DNA of 13,535 nucleotides from Ilumatobacteraceae bacterium. Its GTDB lineage: Bacteria; Actinomycetota; Acidimicrobiia; Acidimicrobiales; Ilumatobacteraceae. Of the stretch, positions 1-6,608 are shown one piece after another. Made by a program: the position numbers and the translations under genes. Numbering within the stretch: the first letter of the stretch is position 1; every line of letters starts with the position of its first letter. Where the stretch lies: positions 1 to 13,535 of the forward strand of contig SKFX01000084.1 in NCBI GenBank assembly GCA_007117775.1, given 5' to 3'. Below the pieces are notes generated by a model. It ran no database searches. It had not been told where the DNA came from and saw only the letters and a program-made list of their open reading frames with translations.

Positions 1-363
1 ACCGACAACGGTGAGGGGTATCTGTTGACCACGTCGCTGATGGAGTGGTTCTGGAACCACTACGCCGATCCGGACCAGCGCCACGACGTCCGGGCCGCGC
101 CGCTGCGCAACCCGGACTTGGCCGGCCTGCCACCGGCGGTGGTGATCGCCTGTGAGTTCGACCCCCTGCGCGATGAGGGCATCGCCTATGCCGAGGCGAT
201 AGCCGCTGCCGGCGTGCCGGTGACGCAGATCTTCGGTCGCGGCCACACCCACACGTCGCTCGGCATGGTCGATGTCGTGATCTCCGGTGCGCCGGTGCGC
301 GCCGAGATCGCCGAGGCACTGCGCGCCCTGGTGCACACCTCGGCCACTATCGTCACTCGGTGA
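1..363 (+). CDS. alpha/beta hydrolase, HSL/acetyl-esterase type, C-terminal part
   Basis: This is the last 120 residues of a protein whose start lies before the window. The reading frame is open from base 1. The fragment carries the C-terminal landmarks of the alpha/beta hydrolase fold-3 (hormone-sensitive lipase-like) family. There is an acid residue in CEFDPLRDEG (Asp at fragment residue 54), the alternating helix EGIAYAEAIAAAGVPV, and a GRGHTHTSLG segment where the catalytic His is expected (His 82 or 84). The HGG oxyanion motif and nucleophile Ser would lie upstream, so activity cannot be judged. Family members hydrolyse short-chain esters or act as lipases; the substrate here is unknown. 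The stop overlaps the start of the methyltransferase gene, so the two are probably translated from one mRNA. Confidence 0.85.
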   Translation, partial: TDNGEGYLLTTSLMEWFWNHYADPDQRHDVRAAPLRNPDLAGLPPAVVIACEFDPLRDEGIAYAEAIAAAGVPVTQIFGRGHTHTSLGMVDVVISGAPVRAEIAEALRALVHTSATIVTR

Positions 364-1094
364 TGCCCGCCGCTCTCGACCGTGTCCGCCACATGCGCCA
401 CATGTGGTCGCTGTTCAAGAACGAACCGACCGACCCCGAACCGTTCTACCGTGCCATGGCGGTCTCGACCGCCGATGAACTCGAACAGCGCCACCGCGTC
501 ACTGGCACCCAGATCCTCGATGCCGGTTGCGGGCCCGGCTGGTATGTGGAGGAACTGCGCAACCGCGGCGCCACCGTCATCGGTCTCGACGGCGATCAGG
601 CGGCATTGACACTGCGCACCCCGCCGACACCGGGACTGCTGCGCTGTGACGCCGCGGCGATGCCGTTCGAAGATGACCGCTTCGACGGGGTGTTCTGCTC
701 AAATCTGCTCGAACACGCTGCTGACACCCACGGGGTGCTGAACGAACTGGCGAGAGTGCTGCGGCCCGGCGGCTGGGGTTATGTCAGTTGGACCAACTGG
801 TATTCACCCCACGGCGGCCACGATATGAACCCGTATCAGTATCTCGGGCCGAACTGGGGCCCGAGACTGTATGAACGACGAAACGGGCCACCGCGCACCA
901 ACCGATACGGCGAAGGGCTCTTCGCCGTCCACATCGGAGCGACACTCAAGAAGATGCGCACGGTACCGAACGTGGAGATCACCCGAGTCGAACCGCGCTA
1001 CTGGCCACAGTTCCGATTCATTTGCTCAATCCCCGCAGCACGAGAAGTGCTGACCTGGAACTGCGTGATCCACTTCACGAAGACCGGTGGGTAA
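363..1094 (+). CDS. class I SAM-dependent methyltransferase
   Basis: The protein has about 243 residues and a methyltransferase type-11 domain in its first half. Motif I is QILDAGCGPG near residues 51-60. The acidic end of strand 2 is GLDGD near 75-79. CDAAAMPFEDDRFDGVF at about 96-112 and the strand-4 Leu-Leu-Glu-His segment follow. RVLRPGG near 132-138 completes the fold. The C-terminal half (SPHGGHDMNPYQYLGP and a Trp/Tyr/Arg-rich region) would shape the acceptor site; the acceptor is not identifiable. The ATG at 363 overlaps the upstream stop as TGATG. A GTG at 360 in the same frame is an equally possible start, giving a GTGA overlap. No clear Shine-Dalgarno sequence is visible, so translation is probably coupled to the hydrolase. 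The stop codon abuts the stop of the convergent HNH gene with no spacer. Confidence 0.88.
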   Translation: MPAALDRVRHMRHMWSLFKNEPTDPEPFYRAMAVSTADELEQRHRVTGTQILDAGCGPGWYVEELRNRGATVIGLDGDQAALTLRTPPTPGLLRCDAAAMPFEDDRFDGVFCSNLLEHAADTHGVLNELARVLRPGGWGYVSWTNWYSPHGGHDMNPYQYLGPNWGPRLYERRNGPPRTNRYGEGLFAVHIGATLKKMRTVPNVEITRVEPRYWPQFRFICSIPAAREVLTWNCVIHFTKTGG

Positions 1095-2387
1095 TCACCC
1101 GAGTCGGCCGTGACGACGATTGTGTGTGGCACAACGCACCCGACCGTTCTCAAACACCGTTGGCCCATCATCGGCATGCGGGACGATGTGATCGATATCG
1201 CACCATTCAGCGCTCACATCGCACCCTGACGGGTGTGTGCAGCGCTGATCTCGGATCTCAATGGCCCGTCTGAGGGCACCGGTGAAGAACCGTTTGTTGC
1301 TGGCAGCGATCAGACGCTTGTGACCGCCATAGATGAAGGTCTCGATCTGCGCCTCGGAGAGCAACGGCACAACGAGACCCGGGGCGATCCGTTTGCCTGT
1401 CGCTAGCTGGCACACACGTGAGAAAGCTTCGTCGCCGACGATGATTGATAGAAGCGGAGCTGGGCGGATCCGGCGTTGAGCCGGATTGTCTGCCAGGGTC
1501 CGCGACCGCATCGCCATCATCACCAGAGCGTCGGCTCGACGCTGAGCGGGCGTCCGAGACGACCCGCTGGCACGATCGAGGTGGAGCATCTTCATTGAGA
1601 GCCGGTCGAGTTCGTTCGTGAAGATCTCGGCATTGACCTTGTCGAGCTTGCCAAACAGCTGGGTCATCTGATCGGCGCCCGATGACGTTCCGAAGCGTCG
1701 ACTCCGCCGGTGCTTGTCCTGCTCACACTCGTCGATACCTTCGTCGAGAAACGACAGCCAGTAGTCGAGTGCCACGACCGCGTCTTCGTAGCGTAGTGTC
1801 GCGCAGAAGCCGACCAACGTCTCTTCGTCTCGCCTGAAGATCTCAAGGCCATGGGCCCGCTTGCGTGCACGCCCACGTGTCTGGATCAGCAGATCAGCTG
1901 AACCCACGCCAATGCGGCCCTTCAAGAGTGCTTCGGCGGTGACGGGCATCTCGGCCAGCGCGTGCCCGCGCTTGATCGTTCGATGAGCGTCACGGCTGCA
2001 GCGATGTGTGTCTCGAGCCAAGCGTCCGGTGGGCTTGCGTGATCCGTCTTTCTTCCAGGTCTCAGAGACATCCCAGCGCTGGCTGACCAATGCACTGAGG
2101 CCCTCAAGCCGGCCACCGGCCTCGACCAGCGAGCAGACCAACCGGTTCAGCTGTGCCTCGGTCAATTCATCGAGTTGCTCCGACGATGGTGAGAGCATCG
2201 TTGCCATCCGATCGACAGCGACAAGCAATTGTTCGAGTGCTGCATCAGCATCGGTGTCGGTCGGCACATCGAACGAGGCGGCTTGCGCGACCCGAGCGAT
2301 CTCACGCAGCTCGATCAACGTCGTGAGGACTGCCAGCGCCTGGTCGCTGTCCCCCGAGGTTCGGGTCCGCTCTGTTACGTCCGCCAT
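1095..2387 (-). CDS. DUF222 / HNH endonuclease-domain protein (13E12 repeat family type)
   Basis: The protein has 430 residues. The long helical N-terminal part matches the DUF222 layout of the mycobacterial 13E12 repeat family. The C-terminus is a zinc-finger HNH nuclease: Cys383 and Cys389, the Asp399-His400 pair in CDIDHIVPH, the middle Asn in FENG near 414, then Cys419 and His422/His426 in CATHNRRH. All HNH core residues are present, so it may cut DNA; its target is unknown. Family members are often multicopy, and several in Mycobacterium tuberculosis are known LexA targets. The ATG at 2387 has no ribosome-binding site but lies 6 nt after a good -10 box, pointing to a leaderless mRNA. A LexA box fills the promoter spacer, so expression should be induced by DNA damage. 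The stop is adjacent to the methyltransferase stop. No flanking repeats of a mobile element were seen. Confidence 0.92.
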   Translation of the reverse strand: MADVTERTRTSGDSDQALAVLTTLIELREIARVAQAASFDVPTDTDADAALEQLLVAVDRMATMLSPSSEQLDELTEAQLNRLVCSLVEAGGRLEGLSALVSQRWDVSETWKKDGSRKPTGRLARDTHRCSRDAHRTIKRGHALAEMPVTAEALLKGRIGVGSADLLIQTRGRARKRAHGLEIFRRDEETLVGFCATLRYEDAVVALDYWLSFLDEGIDECEQDKHRRSRRFGTSSGADQMTQLFGKLDKVNAEIFTNELDRLSMKMLHLDRASGSSRTPAQRRADALVMMAMRSRTLADNPAQRRIRPAPLLSIIVGDEAFSRVCQLATGKRIAPGLVVPLLSEAQIETFIYGGHKRLIAASNKRFFTGALRRAIEIRDQRCTHPSGCDVSAEWCDIDHIVPHADDGPTVFENGRVRCATHNRRHGRLG

Positions 2388-2393
2388 GCCCCG

Positions 2394-2422
2394 AGTGTAG
2401 CGAACATGTGTTCGATCGTCAA
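2394..2422 (-). promoter_or_regulatory. sigma70-type promoter of the DUF222-HNH gene
   Basis: Read on the minus strand there is a -35 TTGACG (2422-2417), a 17-nt spacer (2416-2400) and a -10 TACACT (2399-2394). Six nucleotides (CGGGGC) then lead to the ATG. Transcription starting 7 nt after the -10 would begin on the A of the ATG, giving a leaderless transcript. Confidence 0.8.
2401..2414. promoter_or_regulatory. LexA (SOS) box
   Basis: CGAACATGTGTTCG is an inverted repeat matching the Gram-positive/actinobacterial LexA consensus CGAAC-N4-GTTCG exactly in both arms. It lies inside the 17-nt spacer of the HNH promoter, where LexA would block RNA polymerase. Confidence 0.85.
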
Positions 2423-2432
2423 GCCTTTGAGG

Positions 2433-2948
2433 TTACGAAACTGAGGCTGGCACGGCACAGACGCCGGACGCGCGCAGCCGATACCGAAGTGCGACGAACA
2501 GCAGCAAGATCGATGCCACCGCCAGGATCGGCTGCAGCGGCTCGAACCACTGGCGAGCTCCGGTGGTACCGAGCGCCACGACCACCAACTTGTTGCACAC
2601 CGGGCATCCCACGGCGAAGAAGGACAACAGACCGCCGATACCGCCGACTCGGCCAGGTCGATCTAGATGTTCGACGACCGAGCGGTCACGCACATAGGTC
2701 GCAGCCAAGAGCCCACCCAAGACAGCGGTGATCGCCAGCACCGGATACGACCACCACGTCACCGGGATCGGACGACCGAACACCGGATTCGGAATCACAT
2801 CGGTCGGCAGACCAATCGCCAAGGTGATGACACCAGCCGCACCGAGCGCAACCAGCCAACGTCGCCGGCCCCACGCCAGCATCGACGCCCACCCGACCGG
2901 GCCGGACTCAACCGAGACGGTATCGACGGGGGCCTCGGAAATTTCCAC
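2433..2948 (-). CDS. four-helix membrane protein with a CPVC motif
   Basis: The protein has 171 residues if started at the GTG at 2948; an internal ATG at 2882 would give 149. Four hydrophobic segments are visible, near residues 31-52, 64-86, 102-128 and 136-155. The third contains FFAVGCPVCNKL with Cys115 and Cys118, a CxxC pair inside or at the edge of the membrane, which could be a redox or metal site. I do not recognise a named family; vitamin-K-epoxide-reductase-like or thiol-redox membrane proteins are possible analogues, but this is only a suggestion. The GTG start is favoured because a -10-like TACGGT sits exactly 6 nt before it. The gene is divergent from the BtuF-like gene with 55 bp between starts, and its stop lies 45 bp before the HNH start. 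Confidence 0.72.
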   Translation of the reverse strand: MEISEAPVDTVSVESGPVGWASMLAWGRRRWLVALGAAGVITLAIGLPTDVIPNPVFGRPIPVTWWSYPVLAITAVLGGLLAATYVRDRSVVEHLDRPGRVGGIGGLLSFFAVGCPVCNKLVVVALGTTGARQWFEPLQPILAVASILLLFVALRYRLRASGVCAVPASVS

Positions 2949-2954
2949 AGTCCC

Positions 2955-2997
2955 ACCGTACCGAGTGGGGCTCACACTGACCAGCCAGCGGTACCGT
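2955..2997. promoter_or_regulatory. divergent leaderless -10 elements
   Basis: Two face-to-back -10-like hexamers serve the divergent pair. Minus-strand TACGGT at 2960-2955 precedes the GTG at 2948 by 6 nt. Plus-strand TACCGT at 2992-2997 precedes the ATG at 3004 by 6 nt. Neither has a strong -35; TGGTCA lies 17 nt before the minus-strand box. The whole spacer is 55 bp. Confidence 0.5.
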
Positions 2998-3003
2998 GTT
3001 GGG

Positions 3004-3885
3004 ATGCGGATTGCGTCACTGCTGCCGTCGGCCACCGAGATCGTCGCAGCGCTCGGCCGCGCCGATGGTCTGGTCGGTGTCACCTTCGAGTGCGACACTC
3101 CCGCAGGTATCACCGAACACTGTCCCGTCATCGTCCACGGCCTCACCACCACTGACAAGACTGCAGCGGAAATCGACACAATGGTTCGTGAGCTCGCCGC
3201 CAGTGGCGCGCCGATGTACCACCTCGATGAACGAGCACTCACACAGGCCGCGCCAGACGTGATCCTGACCCAGGATCTGTGTCGGGTCTGCGCACTCCCA
3301 GCCGGTGACGTCGATGCTGCAATGACCCATCTCAACCAGATCGGCTGCAACGCGCAGGTCATCTCTTTGGATCCGCATCGTCTCGGCGAGGTGATCGACA
3401 CCATCACCACCGTCGGCGAAGCGATCGGCGCTTCCGACGAAGCCCGAGCACTAACCACCGAGTTGTTCGCGCAGCTTCGTGCGGCACAGACCAACGGTGC
3501 TGCCGGTCGGCGGGCGTTCATCCTGGAGTGGCCTGACCCTCCGTTCCTGGCCGGCCACTGGGTGCCCGATCTGATCACCGCTGCGGGTGCCGACGCAGTG
3601 CTCGCTGCACCCGGCGAACGCTCGGTCGAGACCACCTGGGACGCGATCAGCGCTGCGGATCCCGAGGTGGTGATCGTGGCGCCGTGCGGGTTCGGTCTCA
3701 ATGATGCGGTGTCGATGGCCACCGACGCGCTGCCTCTGCTTCCATCCAGCGCCGAGGTCTGGGCGATCGATGCCAACGGCTACACGGTGCGGCCCGGACC
3801 GCGACTCGTCGACGCCGTCACCCAGATCGGCCGGGCACTCTCAGGGGCCGACCCTGACCCTGAGATCATGGTCAGGATTCGCTGA
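3004..3885 (+). CDS. BtuF-like cobalamin-binding protein (cytosolic form)
   Basis: The protein has 293 residues and belongs to the periplasmic-binding-protein-like (COG0614) branch annotated as cobalamin-binding. It starts MRIASLLPSATEIVAALG and has no signal peptide or lipobox, so it probably acts in the cytoplasm rather than as an exported ABC-transporter receptor. Family marks are FECDTP near 28-32, the TQDLCRVCALP segment with Cys93 and Cys96, EWPDPP at 175-180 and GHWVPDL at 184-190, then APCGF near 226-230. No BtuC/BtuD permease or ATPase gene lies nearby, in keeping with the soluble subfamily. The ligand is inferred from the family and not shown. The ATG at 3004 lies 6 nt after TACCGT, so the mRNA may be leaderless; no in-frame start upstream is better supported. 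The 3' end overlaps the convergent ThpR gene by 14 bp. Confidence 0.85.
   Translation: MRIASLLPSATEIVAALGRADGLVGVTFECDTPAGITEHCPVIVHGLTTTDKTAAEIDTMVRELAASGAPMYHLDERALTQAAPDVILTQDLCRVCALPAGDVDAAMTHLNQIGCNAQVISLDPHRLGEVIDTITTVGEAIGASDEARALTTELFAQLRAAQTNGAAGRRAFILEWPDPPFLAGHWVPDLITAAGADAVLAAPGERSVETTWDAISAADPEVVIVAPCGFGLNDAVSMATDALPLLPSSAEVWAIDANGYTVRPGPRLVDAVTQIGRALSGADPDPEIMVRIR
3853..3876. terminator. hairpin at the convergent BtuF-like/thpR junction
   Basis: CCTGACC (3853-3859) and GGTCAGG (3870-3876) form a perfect 7-bp stem with a 10-nt loop. It sits in the last codons of the BtuF-like gene and spans the thpR stop. There is no T-tract, so it is a candidate bidirectional terminator only. 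Confidence 0.4.
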
Positions 3886-4372
3886 TCGTCGACCAGCGGG
3901 CCACCGAGCTGTGAATGGCACCCGATGACGAAAGTTCGCTGCGCACCAGTTCCACCACTGACACGATGAACGTGCTTGTCAAGCGCCCACCGGCAATCCC
4001 GCAGGCAGCTCGATGGCGTAGGCGCGCCACCGTGAGATGGCCGTTGAACGGTCTCGGATCCGCAACGCCGATCGCTGAGGCAACCATTTCAGCCAGAGGC
4101 TCAGCGCCGGCCGCCGGAACGACGACAGCAGTGCGGCCCAGCCGCGAGATCACCGGGCCGAGCATCACCGACACCGTTGGGAACTGCACCGTGTCAAGCG
4201 CGTCGATGATCGGCGCTGGATCAGCATCAGCCCAGAACCGAAGGGTCACGTGCCATTGATCTGGCGGCACCCAGCGGACTCCGTCAACGCTGGGTCGCGG
4301 TACTCCAAGGACCTCATCAAGCACCCGGCACGTTTCGTCATCAGGGCGCACGGCAACGAAGAGTCGTGCCAT
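3872..4372 (-). CDS. thpR: RNA 2',3'-cyclic phosphodiesterase (2'-5' RNA ligase family)
   Basis: The protein has 166 residues, usual for ThpR/LigT. It begins MARLFVAVRP, the typical first strand of the 2H phosphoesterase fold. Both catalytic HxT motifs are present: HVT at residues 41-43 (QWHVTLRFW) and HLT at 112-114 (NGHLTVARL). Enzymes of this family open 2',3'-cyclic phosphates on RNA ends and can join 2'-5' bonds in vitro. The ATG at 4372 is preferred over in-frame upstream codons because the homologous N-terminus starts there and CAAACT lies 6 nt before it. The gene is divergent from the ATP-grasp gene and converges with a 14-bp overlap on the BtuF-like gene. Function is well supported; the physiological RNA substrate is not known. 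Confidence 0.88.
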   Translation of the reverse strand: MARLFVAVRPDDETCRVLDEVLGVPRPSVDGVRWVPPDQWHVTLRFWADADPAPIIDALDTVQFPTVSVMLGPVISRLGRTAVVVPAAGAEPLAEMVASAIGVADPRPFNGHLTVARLRHRAACGIAGGRLTSTFIVSVVELVRSELSSSGAIHSSVARWSTISES

Positions 4373-4384
4373 GGATCTAGTTTG
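4370..4384. promoter_or_regulatory. overlapping divergent start/-10 region
   Basis: CCATGG at 4369-4374 gives an ATG on both strands. The overlapping heptamer TAGTTTG (4378-4384) reads TAGTTT on the plus strand, 8 nt before the ATG at 4392. On the minus strand it reads CAAACT, 6 nt before the thpR ATG. One AT-rich patch may therefore supply a -10 to both genes. Confidence 0.4.
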
Positions 4385-4391
4385 GCTGATC

Positions 4392-5288
4392 ATGGCGACC
4401 CCACAACAGTTCCTGATCATCGGATACCCCGAACGCCTCGCCAGTGATCACACAGTGTTGCTCACGGCAGCGAGACAGCTCAGCGTCCGTGCGGACCTCA
4501 TTGCGCCTTCCCGCCTCACACTGTTGATCGAATCTGATCGGGCAGACCGAGTGCTGCTCGACGGCAACCAACTGTCGGGACTCGGACTTGCGGTCTTGCC
4601 TCGCGGGGTCAACCGCGCATGGCCGCTCATCCGCCAGATATGCGAGGTACTCGAACGCCATGGCGCACGAATCGTTCCGGGTATCGCTGCCATCGATGCC
4701 TGTGCCGACAAGGTTGTCACCACCCAGCTGCTGGCAGCCGCCGGTGTGCCGGTATTGCCGACGGCTGCCGTCGTGGCCGGAGAGGGTGTCAGTGCAGAGT
4801 CGCTGGCACTGAGGAATCATGAGACCGTCATCAAGCCGGCACGGGGCTCAAAGGCTCGAGGTGTGGAACAGCACCCGACGCTCGCTGACGCTGCACACTC
4901 GCTCCATTCAGGTCGTGCACTCATCGACAAGATGGTTGATCATCAGGTGGTGCAGCCTCTGGCGAGTTCCGCCGGCATCGACTACCGGGTGGTGGTGGCT
5001 GCCGGTCAGGTGGTGTCGATCACCCGTCGCCGCGCCCTTGGCCAGAGTTTCCTCACCAACCGCGGCGAAATTGAGCACACCGACATCGATCCTGACGAGG
5101 TGCCGGAGATCGCTGAGGCCGGTCGAGCCGCGGCACGAGCACTTGGTCTTGACTTCGGAGGGATCGATGTCATCGAGCACGTCGGCCGAGCGGTGGTACT
5201 CGAGGCCAATGCCTGGCCGGGCCTGGCGCCCGGGGCGCTCGGCACCCGCCTAGCGGATGCGTTGGCGGGGGTAGCGATGCTGGATTGA
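4392..5288 (+). CDS. RimK-like ATP-grasp ligase
   Basis: The protein has 298 residues from the ATG at 4392; the in-frame ATG at 4371 would add seven. The N-terminal pre-ATP-grasp part is followed by ATP-grasp marks. These are DKVVTTQLLAAAGVPVLPT near 106-123, the ATP-binding lysine in ETVIKPARGS (Lys148), VVQPL near 186-190, DYRVVV near 197-202, and the metal ligands Asp259 (GGIDVIE), Glu271 and Asn273 (LEANAWPG). These fit RimK-type carboxylate-amine ligases, which join an amino acid (often glutamate) to a peptide, protein or cofactor. The acceptor cannot be told from sequence. The 4392 start is chosen because MATPQQFLIIGYP looks like a natural first strand and a TAGTTT box lies just upstream; 4371 remains possible. 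A strong hairpin overlaps the stop, so the gene is probably monocistronic. Confidence 0.82.
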   Translation: MATPQQFLIIGYPERLASDHTVLLTAARQLSVRADLIAPSRLTLLIESDRADRVLLDGNQLSGLGLAVLPRGVNRAWPLIRQICEVLERHGARIVPGIAAIDACADKVVTTQLLAAAGVPVLPTAAVVAGEGVSAESLALRNHETVIKPARGSKARGVEQHPTLADAAHSLHSGRALIDKMVDHQVVQPLASSAGIDYRVVVAAGQVVSITRRRALGQSFLTNRGEIEHTDIDPDEVPEIAEAGRAAARALGLDFGGIDVIEHVGRAVVLEANAWPGLAPGALGTRLADALAGVAMLD

Positions 5289-5310
5289 CGACAAGCACCC
5301 TGCTTGTCGT
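5288..5310. terminator. hairpin terminator after the ATP-grasp gene
   Basis: ACGACAAGC (5288-5296) and GCTTGTCGT (5302-5310) form a perfect 9-bp stem with the 5-nt loop ACCCT. It begins on the last base of the stop codon. There is no clear T-run, as is common in actinobacteria. Confidence 0.75.
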
Positions 5311-5521
5311 GAGCGACGTATTCCTCAAGGCGATAACTGAGCAGCCCGAGGAGGTCAAGGTCGTCGGCGAACCCGGCGAGGCACTCCACGCGGTGCTGGT
5401 CGGCCCCGACGAGACCGATGGGCGCCCGGTCCATGACCTGATTCAGCCACACCTGCGTGCCACCGCTGGCGTGGCGTCACTGCCAGCTGTCGACCGAGTT
5501 GCAGGTCGCCAGTGCCTGATC
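5311..5521. other. intergenic stretch with no defensible gene
   Basis: About 210 bp lie between two hairpins. Both strands are open in codon-aligned frames with high G/C in the third position, so base composition does not decide. A minus-strand frame reads QVWLNQVMDRAPIGLVG and continues to the ATP-grasp terminator, with a TGA at about 5467. A plus-strand frame would have to start at the TTG at 5285, inside the terminator, and would run 170 bp antisense into the lipoprotein gene. I recognise no family in either. A gene remnant or a structured non-coding spacer is possible. Confidence 0.4.
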
Positions 5522-5544
5522 GTCGCCGCTCGCAGCGAGGCGAC
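5522..5544 (-). terminator. imperfect hairpin after the lipoprotein gene
   Basis: On the minus strand GTCGCC and GGCGAC bracket an inner TCG/CGA pairing, giving an imperfect stem-loop immediately after the lipoprotein stop. It is a candidate terminator; no T-tract is present. Confidence 0.4.
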
Positions 5545-6123
5545 TCAGCCCATCAGCGCGATGCTGAGGTCGACGCTTCCGTCATTGTCCGACGCGATCA
5601 TGACCACCGACTGGTCATCGCGCCCGTACATGATCTGGGCGAAACCATCGCCATCGCTCGATGAGGCGAGCCGGGAGGTCTCGGTGAAGCCGGCCGCGGT
5701 CAGGGTTCGGTCGTAGAACTCGAGGACCTGATCGAGGCGGTCATCGATCACCATCGAGACCTTCTGGCTCTTGACGTCCCCCTCGGTGAATTCGAACACC
5801 CCGAGCACCTCGGCACCCGGGAACACCTCGATCACCGCAGCCCATTCAGCCGGCAGGTCGCCGCTTGACCGGAACTGGGCGGTGCCGTCGTCGGTCTCGA
5901 AGGTGATCGTCTCACCGTCGCTATCGATCACGACACCACCCTCATCGTCGCTGATGATGATCCGCTCACCGTCGCGGTCGATCTCGACCTCGCCGCCTGA
6001 CGCCCGCTCGATCAACTCCTCGGTCAAGCGATCCGATGCCGAACCGCATCCCGAGATCGCCACCATCGCTGCGGCGCCGACCAGCGCAATGATCCCTCGA
6101 CACCATGTCTGTCTCATACCCAT
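5545..6123 (-). CDS. predicted lipoprotein of unknown function
   Basis: The protein has 192 residues. A basic N-terminus and hydrophobic stretch end in a lipobox, VAISGC, with Cys26 as the probable lipidated residue, so it should be anchored outside the cytoplasmic membrane. The mature part starts with a Glu/Asp-rich helix, then repeated short strands with a DGE/DDEGG pattern (residues about 45-85) that look like a beta-meander. An alpha/beta half follows with EFYDRTLTAAGFTET near 135-150. I do not recognise a named family. The ATG at 6123 is preceded by AGAAGGGG with short spacing; the ATG at 6117 is also possible and would improve the spacing. It has its own promoter at 6147-6175. It follows the PPOX gene on the same strand, but a small inverted repeat and this promoter suggest separate transcription. 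Confidence 0.82.
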   Translation of the reverse strand: MGMRQTWCRGIIALVGAAAMVAISGCGSASDRLTEELIERASGGEVEIDRDGERIIISDDEGGVVIDSDGETITFETDDGTAQFRSSGDLPAEWAAVIEVFPGAEVLGVFEFTEGDVKSQKVSMVIDDRLDQVLEFYDRTLTAAGFTETSRLASSSDGDGFAQIMYGRDDQSVVMIASDNDGSVDLSIALMG

Positions 6124-6146
6124 CGGGCCCCTTCTCGTAGAAGTTA

Positions 6147-6175
6147 ATCATGAGCGACATGACTACTTTCGTCAA
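6147..6175 (-). promoter_or_regulatory. sigma70-type promoter of the lipoprotein gene
   Basis: The minus strand carries -35 TTGACG (6175-6170), a 17-nt spacer and -10 CATGAT (6152-6147). Transcription would begin near 6140, giving a short leader that holds the AGAAGGGG ribosome-binding site. Confidence 0.65.
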
Positions 6176-6180
6176 CCCGA

Positions 6181-6196
6181 CGAACGGACTCGTTCG
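6181..6196. repeat. short inverted repeat between the PPOX and lipoprotein genes
   Basis: CGAACG (6181-6186) and CGTTCG (6191-6196) are perfect inverted arms with a 4-nt loop. The repeat lies just past the PPOX stop, so it may act as a weak terminator. The half-site spacing is too long by 2 nt for a LexA box. Confidence 0.4.
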
Positions 6197-6208
6197 CGCC
6201 GCGACCGC

Positions 6209-6544
6209 TCAGGCACCCGGTGCTGGGCGATGGCGCACGGCTCGCGCCACCCGCACCGAGACGGTGCCAGCGGCTTCGTCCACGACGGCATCGCCGTCGA
6301 CGATGATGCTGTAGGGGTCATTGTCGACCGGAGCGAACAGCACCGAGACCTGTGGCCGCTGCGCAGCCGCAGCGAGGGTGCCGGCGGACCCGAGCGAGAA
6401 CACGAGCGACACCGTCCCATGATCGAGGATCGGCACCAGCGCGATGGCGCGCGGCCGACCATCGTCGCCGATGGTCAACAGATACCCGAACGGCCGATCG
6501 ACCAGTGCTTCGGCGAGATCCTCAGGGGCGATCTGCATGCTCAT
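6209..6544 (-). CDS. small PPOX-type (flavin split-barrel) protein
   Basis: The protein has 111 residues and resembles the minimal pyridoxamine-5'-phosphate oxidase-like split-barrel fold. It has an N-terminal helix (EDLAEALVDRPFGYLLTIG), then GDDGRPRAIALVPI, then strands with VSVLFAPVD and YSIIVDGDAVV. The AAQRPQVSVLFAPVD segment is typical of these FMN- or F420-binding proteins. It is shorter than full PPOX enzymes, so the cofactor and reaction cannot be named; in actinobacteria such proteins include F420-dependent reductases and haem-binding forms. The start is the ATG at 6544; a second ATG at 6538 is close behind. The gene is divergent from the phosphoribosyltransferase-hydrolase gene with 64 bp between starts, and TACGCT lies 8 nt upstream of its ATG. 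Confidence 0.75.
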   Translation of the reverse strand: MSMQIAPEDLAEALVDRPFGYLLTIGDDGRPRAIALVPILDHGTVSLVFSLGSAGTLAAAAQRPQVSVLFAPVDNDPYSIIVDGDAVVDEAAGTVSVRVARAVRHRPAPGA

Positions 6545-6608
6545 CGCCCCGCAGCGTAGGGACGATCGGCCCGGACACGCCAGCGGGACCGGCCCCACAC
6601 TGGACGAC

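Noticed and set aside
1095..2387. HNH gene as part of an insertion element, intein or group II intron
   Set aside because: No terminal repeats, target duplication, reverse transcriptase or interrupted host gene is visible. It is a free-standing DUF222-HNH gene with its own promoter.
2949..3776. Long minus-strand open frame continuing upstream of the four-helix membrane protein
   Set aside because: It is antisense to the BtuF-like gene, has Ser/Arg/Ala-rich wrong-frame composition, and a -10-like box with a GTG start at 2948 explains the real beginning.
5285..5716. Plus-strand frame starting TTG at the ATP-grasp stop
   Set aside because: The start lies inside a 9-bp terminator hairpin, and the frame would overlap the lipoprotein gene antisense by about 170 bp.
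6181..6196. Possible second LexA box
   Set aside because: CGAAC and GTTCG are present but separated by 6 nt instead of 4, which does not match the consensus spacing.
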